From contig JAPLAU010000019.1 of the NCBI GenBank assembly GCA_026393115.1, positions 1 to 37,651 of the forward strand: DNA of 37,651 bases, written 5' to 3'. Positions 34,443 to 37,651 of this stretch are shown one piece after another. Source of the DNA: Actinomycetota bacterium. GTDB lineage: Bacteria > Actinomycetota > Actinomycetes > S36-B12 > CAIYMF01. Both the position numbers and the translations under genes were made by a program. Below the pieces are notes generated by a model that saw only the letters and a program-made list of their open reading frames with translations, made no database searches and was not told where the DNA came from. Positions within the stretch are counted from its first letter, which is position 1. Each line of letters opens with the position of its first letter.

Positions 34443-35333
34443 ATGTCTGACCCCACAGCCGACCGTCGATTGCTTCTCGTTCACGCGCACCCTGACGATG
34501 AGTGCATCGCCACTGGCGCCAGCATGGCGATGTATGCGGCGCAGGGCGCCCACGTCACCCTCGTCACGTGCACTCTCGGCGAAGAGGGCGAGATCTTGCT
34601 TCCTGATGTCGCCCACCTTGCCGCTGACCAACAGGACGAACTCGGAGCCCACCGCCAAGAAGAACTCGGAGCGGCGATGGCAGCTCTGGGAGTAACCGAC
34701 TGGCGGCTTCTTGGTGGCCCGGGTGCCTTCCGTGATTCGGGAATGATCGGTACCCCGTCCAACCAGCGGGCCGACTGTTTCTGGCGGGCTGACCTGCTCG
34801 AGGCCGCCGCACCCCTAGTCGGCGTGATTCGTGAGGTGCGCCCTCAGGTGCTCATCACCTACGACGACTTCGGCGGCTACGGCCACCCCGACCACATTCA
34901 GGCGCACCGGGTGGCGATGTATGCCACGGTGCTCGCCGCGGCCGCGTCCTTCCGACCCGAACTCGGGCAGGCGTGGGATGTGGCGAAGGTGTACTGGACG
35001 GCGTTTCCGCGATCGGTGTTACGCGCGGGAATTGAGGCGCTGAGGGCAGCTGGTGACACCAGTGATTTCGCGGCCATGGATCCCGATGACCTGCCGTTCG
35101 TGATTGATGACGAATTGGTCACCACTGAGATCGACGCCTCGGATTACCTCGACGCAAAACTTCAGGCACTGCGTGCCCATGCGACTCAGGTGAGTGTCGA
35201 CGGCGGATTCTTCGCGCTGTCAGACAACCTCGGCTCCAAAGCGCTCGGAATTGAGTACTTCCGTCTCGTGCGTGGGCCCTTTCAGGCGTCGTCAGACGGC
35301 CGTGAAACTGACCTCTTCGCAGGTATTGAGTGA
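34443..35333 (+). CDS. mshB: Mycothiol biosynthesis deacetylase MshB
   Basis: This 296-residue zinc enzyme removes the acetyl group from GlcNAc-inositol to give GlcN-inositol in mycothiol synthesis. The N-terminal HAHPDDE motif provides zinc ligands His16 and Asp19 and the catalytic Asp18. The third ligand is His151 in YGHPDHIQ. Length and the segments [12 protein letters not shown] and [13 protein letters not shown] match MshB rather than the related mycothiol-conjugate amidase Mca. The gene starts without a ribosome site behind a -10 box. Its last codons merge into a 12-bp tandem repeat. A much longer in-frame reading upstream is antisense to the S9 peptidase and was rejected. Confidence 0.93.
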   Translation: MSDPTADRRLLLVHAHPDDECIATGASMAMYAAQGAHVTLVTCTLGEEGEILLPDVAHLAADQQDELGAHRQEELGAAMAALGVTDWRLLGGPGAFRDSGMIGTPSNQRADCFWRADLLEAAAPLVGVIREVRPQVLITYDDFGGYGHPDHIQAHRVAMYATVLAAAASFRPELGQAWDVAKVYWTAFPRSVLRAGIEALRAAGDTSDFAAMDPDDLPFVIDDELVTTEIDASDYLDAKLQALRAHATQVSVDGGFFALSDNLGSKALGIEYFRLVRGPFQASSDGRETDLFAGIE

Positions 35334-35394
35334 AGTAGTGAGTGACGTATTGAGTGCAGTAGTGAGTGAAGTAGTGAGTGAAGTAGTGAGTGAA
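35323..35394 (+). repeat. 12-bp minisatellite at the mshB 3' end
   Basis: Six tandem 12-bp units with the pattern GTAGTGAGTGAA lie here. Units 4-6 are identical. The first unit, GTATTGAGTGAA, contains the last two sense codons and the TGA stop of mshB; units 2 and 3 carry one or two changes. The array is noncoding past the stop. Confidence 0.92.
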
Positions 35395-35446
35395 GCCGCG
35401 GGCGCTCGGTAACGCTTCGCTGGTCTGCCGTCACTATCTGTCCAAA

Positions 35447-35496
35447 CTAGGCCGAATGGGCTAGTCCGAATGGATGACCAACCCGGGACGAATGGT
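35447..35496. repeat. Short direct repeats upstream of the FtsH-like gene
   Basis: CTAGGCCGAATGG (35447-35459) and CTAGTCCGAATGG (35461-35473) are repeated with a 14-bp period. A third ACGAATGG lies about 25 bp further on. They sit 60-110 bp before the FtsH-like start and could be a protein-binding site, but a chance origin is possible. Confidence 0.4.
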
Positions 35497-35554
35497 CCGT
35501 CAACTTTTCTGCTGCGTCAGTATGAGTAGTCGCGTCACCCGAGGAGGATCCCGA

Positions 35555-37510
35555 ATGCCTGAGCAGAATGAAGCACATGAGGTACTCGCGCAGGCGGGCA
35601 CCGGCAGGCTCGAACGTGGTGGCGCCGACGTGGGTCAGTCGCGCGAACGCTCGCGTATGCGTCGCCTCACCATTTTGCTGCTGATCTTGCTCATCCCCGC
35701 ACTCTGGCTCGGAATTCGCCTTCTGATGGGCGACCCGGTGTTGCTCACCAGTCTGGGTCTTCCGGACATTGACCCGCTTGTGGTCACGCCCATCCTCTTC
35801 TTTCTGGTTTTGACCTTCGCTCTGGTCGGAACATCGTTCATCTCAGGGCGCTCTCCGCACGTGACCTACCGACCCGAACAGATCTCCACCACCCTCGATG
35901 ACGTGGTCGGAATCGAGTCGGTGAAGGAAGAAGTCGAGCGATCGCTGAACCTGTTCCTTGCCCACCGCACCTTCTCCGAGGAGATGGGCGGAACACCTCG
36001 TCGAGGCCTGTTGTTTGAGGGCGCTCCGGGAACCGGTAAGACGCACCTGGCCAAGGCGATGGCACGCGAGGCCGGAGTTCCTTTCCTTTTCGTGTCGGCG
36101 ACGTCATTCCAGTCGATGTACTACGGCGCGACCGCCCGCAAGATTCGCGCCTACTTCAAGGCCCTACGGAAGGCCGCGCGCCGCGAAGGTGGGGCTATTG
36201 GATTCATCGAAGAGATCGACGCCATCGCCACCGTGCGCGGCGGTATGTCCATGACTGGCTCGCCCATGACGGCGCATCAGACGATCACTGGTTGCGGTGG
36301 CATGGAGGGCCTGCCGACTGTCTACTCGCAGGCAGCGTCCATGGTCATTAACCGCTCGATGGTCTCTGAAGGCGTCGGCGGTGTGGTCAATGAACTGCTC
36401 GTTCAGATGCAGTCGTTCGATGACCCTTCCGGTATGCAGCGCATGCGAAGTTGGTTCACCGACAAGATCAATCTCTTCCTACCTGCCCATCGCCAGATTC
36501 AGCGGCCGGTACCGCCCTCAACGAACATCTTGTTGATCGCTGCCACCAACCGCGCAGATTCCCTTGACCCTGCCCTGCTGCGCCCCGGTCGTTTCGATCG
36601 TCGCCTTACCTTCGAGTTGCCCGGTCGCACCGGACGACGCGCACTATTCGATCACTTCCTCGCAGGCAAGGCACACGACGCGGAACTCGATGGTGATGTC
36701 GTGCGCGATGGTCTGGCAGCTGTCACCCAGGGCTACAGCCCGGTGATGATCGAGCACCTCCTTGACGAAGCTCTCGTGAACGCAGTGCGTCGTGGCTCGA
36801 CCACCATGAACCGGCGCGATGTCGAGGGCGCCCGTTTGGTGGAGGAAGTGGGTTTGGGGCAGCCGGTGCAGTACACCGACCACGAGCAGCGGCTGATCGC
36901 CACGCATGAGGCGGGCCATGCGACCGTCGCATGGCTGCTGGCTCCGCAGCGTCGACTTGAGGTGCTCTCGATCATTAAGCGGCGCGATGCACTAGGCATG
37001 CTCGCTCATGGCGACCGCGACGAGGTGTACACGCGGTCGAAGTCGGAAATGATCGCGTTGATCCGCATTGCCATGGGTGGACAGGTGGCGGAGGAGATCT
37101 TCTTCAACGACATCTCCACCGGCCCCGGCGGCGACCTTCTGTACGCGACGAACGTCGCAGCCCAAATGGTGGGCGCCTGCGGAATGGACGACACCCTGAT
37201 CTCCTACGCAGCCGTGCAGTCGTCGGCGTTCTCTGATCAAAACATCGTTGGCCGCGTTCTCTCCGATTCCACCGGCCGTGAGCAGGTCGAGCGCATGTTG
37301 CAGGCCCAGCGTGACTATGTGCGACTGCTGCTGGGTGCCAACCAGCACTTGGTGGCGGCTCTGCGCGATGCCCTTGTTGAGCGTCATGAACTGATCGGGA
37401 TGGAAATCACCGATGTTCTCGAGGCGGCCGGTCCGGTTCAGCCGATGGAGCCCGCGGCAGACGCAGTGATTGATTTGCGCTCTGAGTCCTCGACACTGGC
37501 CGGAATCTGA
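35555..37510 (+). CDS. Divergent FtsH-like membrane AAA+ metalloprotease
   Basis: This 651-residue protein has FtsH domain order. Two membrane helices (about 37-58 and 77-97) are separated by only about 18 residues. The AAA+ module has Walker A GAPGTGKT (156-163), a pore-loop region QSMYYGAT, Walker B GFIEEIDA and the second region of homology NRADSLDPALLRPGRFDR (332-349). An M41 zinc protease follows, with HEAGH (451-455) and Asp527. Oddities: the Walker B Asp is Glu, the ectodomain is much shorter than in FtsH, and about 35 and 30 extra residues interrupt the AAA core at about 224-278 and 289-322. I chose ATG 35555, with GAGGAGG seven bases upstream. It is probably a second, specialised FtsH homolog. 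The right IS30 copy begins one base after its stop. Confidence 0.88.
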   Translation: MPEQNEAHEVLAQAGTGRLERGGADVGQSRERSRMRRLTILLLILLIPALWLGIRLLMGDPVLLTSLGLPDIDPLVVTPILFFLVLTFALVGTSFISGRSPHVTYRPEQISTTLDDVVGIESVKEEVERSLNLFLAHRTFSEEMGGTPRRGLLFEGAPGTGKTHLAKAMAREAGVPFLFVSATSFQSMYYGATARKIRAYFKALRKAARREGGAIGFIEEIDAIATVRGGMSMTGSPMTAHQTITGCGGMEGLPTVYSQAASMVINRSMVSEGVGGVVNELLVQMQSFDDPSGMQRMRSWFTDKINLFLPAHRQIQRPVPPSTNILLIAATNRADSLDPALLRPGRFDRRLTFELPGRTGRRALFDHFLAGKAHDAELDGDVVRDGLAAVTQGYSPVMIEHLLDEALVNAVRRGSTTMNRRDVEGARLVEEVGLGQPVQYTDHEQRLIATHEAGHATVAWLLAPQRRLEVLSIIKRRDALGMLAHGDRDEVYTRSKSEMIALIRIAMGGQVAEEIFFNDISTGPGGDLLYATNVAAQMVGACGMDDTLISYAAVQSSAFSDQNIVGRVLSDSTGREQVERMLQAQRDYVRLLLGANQHLVAALRDALVERHELIGMEITDVLEAAGPVQPMEPAADAVIDLRSESSTLAGI

Positions 37511-37511
37511 G

Positions 37512-37537
37512 GGCGGTCTCAACTGGTAGTTGCACGT
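37512..37537. repeat. IS30-family left terminal inverted repeat (IRL)
   Basis: GGCGGTCTCAA is followed by a six-base core and GTTGCACGT. It matches the inverted sequence of 115-140 at 22 of 26 positions. Confidence 0.88.
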
Positions 37538-37567
37538 CACTATGTGGGGTGACCAGTGGAGGTTGGG

Positions 37568-37651
37568 ATGTCGGGTGCGAGGTTGACGGTTCATGACCGT
37601 GAGGTGATTGAGCGGGGTGTGTTGGCGGGGCGATCGGTTACGGCGATTGCG
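37568..37651 (+). CDS. IS30-family transposase, N-terminal fragment
   Basis: These are the first 28 codons (MSGARLTVHDREVIERGV and on) of an IS30 transposase. The stretch LT.HDREVIERGVLAGRSVTAIA is the N-terminal helix-turn-helix that recognises the inverted repeats in this family. TGGAGGTTGGG precedes the ATG and supplies the ribosome site. Its codons (TTG, GTG, GCG) are of the same G/T-ending style as the tract at 7989-8448. It is cut by the window edge. Confidence 0.88.
   Translation, partial: MSGARLTVHDREVIERGVLAGRSVTAIA

Larger units (their letters stand above)
37512..37651 (+). mobile_element. IS30-family element, 5' end (truncated by window edge)
   Basis: This begins with the left terminal inverted repeat and includes the first 28 codons of the transposase, then leaves the window. 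It has the same orientation as the fragment at 1-140. The element starts one base after the stop codon of the FtsH-like gene. Confidence 0.9.

Overview
The window looks like chromosomal DNA of a high-GC, mycothiol-producing actinobacterium. The evidence is a clear MshB (mycothiol biosynthesis) gene, many GTG starts with actinobacterial spacing, GC-rich codon use, and a typA - oligopeptide ABC transporter - mshB neighbourhood. I cannot name the genus from sequence alone.

Ends: both edges cut into copies of an IS30-family element in the same orientation. The first 140 bases are the 3' end of one copy (transposase C-terminus plus right inverted repeat). The last 140 bases are the 5' end of another (left inverted repeat plus transposase N-terminus). 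The equal 140-base intrusion suggests a complete contig that stopped in a repeated element.

219-1097: a lone alpha/beta hydrolase with a tandem palindromic operator-like sequence upstream.

1308-21250: a cell-surface polysaccharide island. A rightward operon (1308-10486) starts with an N-acetyltransferase, a PLP aminotransferase and a sugar-acid oxidoreductase (WbpD/WbpE/WbpB-like), followed by two GT4-like glycosyltransferases, a small GT-B half-domain protein and two tandem paralogous glycosyltransferases of an unusual type. A leftward operon (19882-10513) carries a WbpI/WecB-like epimerase, a MurG/GT28-like glycosyltransferase, a third unusual glycosyltransferase, a secreted heparinase/alginate-lyase-like protein and a 946-residue two-domain glycosyltransferase. 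A UDP-sugar 6-dehydrogenase diverges from the epimerase. Together the five sugar enzymes match the route from UDP-GlcNAc to UDP-2,3-diacetamido-2,3-dideoxy-mannuronate. No flippase, polymerase, ABC exporter or initiating phosphoglycosyltransferase is present. The most unusual points are a four-member 'FHRxxH + GT-B' glycosyltransferase family and a 482-bp, 99%-identical, codon-atypical tract shared by the two tandem members.

21254-37510: ordinary chromosomal functions. These are a dienelactone-hydrolase-like protein, a PAP2 phosphatase, a Nudix hydrolase, a VIT/CCC1-type transporter, typA, an oligopeptide ABC transporter in the order C-A-B-D-F, a DPP-IV-like S9 peptidase, mshB followed by a 12-bp minisatellite, and a divergent membrane FtsH-like AAA protease whose stop codon lies one base from the right IS30 end. 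No tRNA, rRNA or CRISPR array was seen. No gene-free stretch exceeds about 220 bases.
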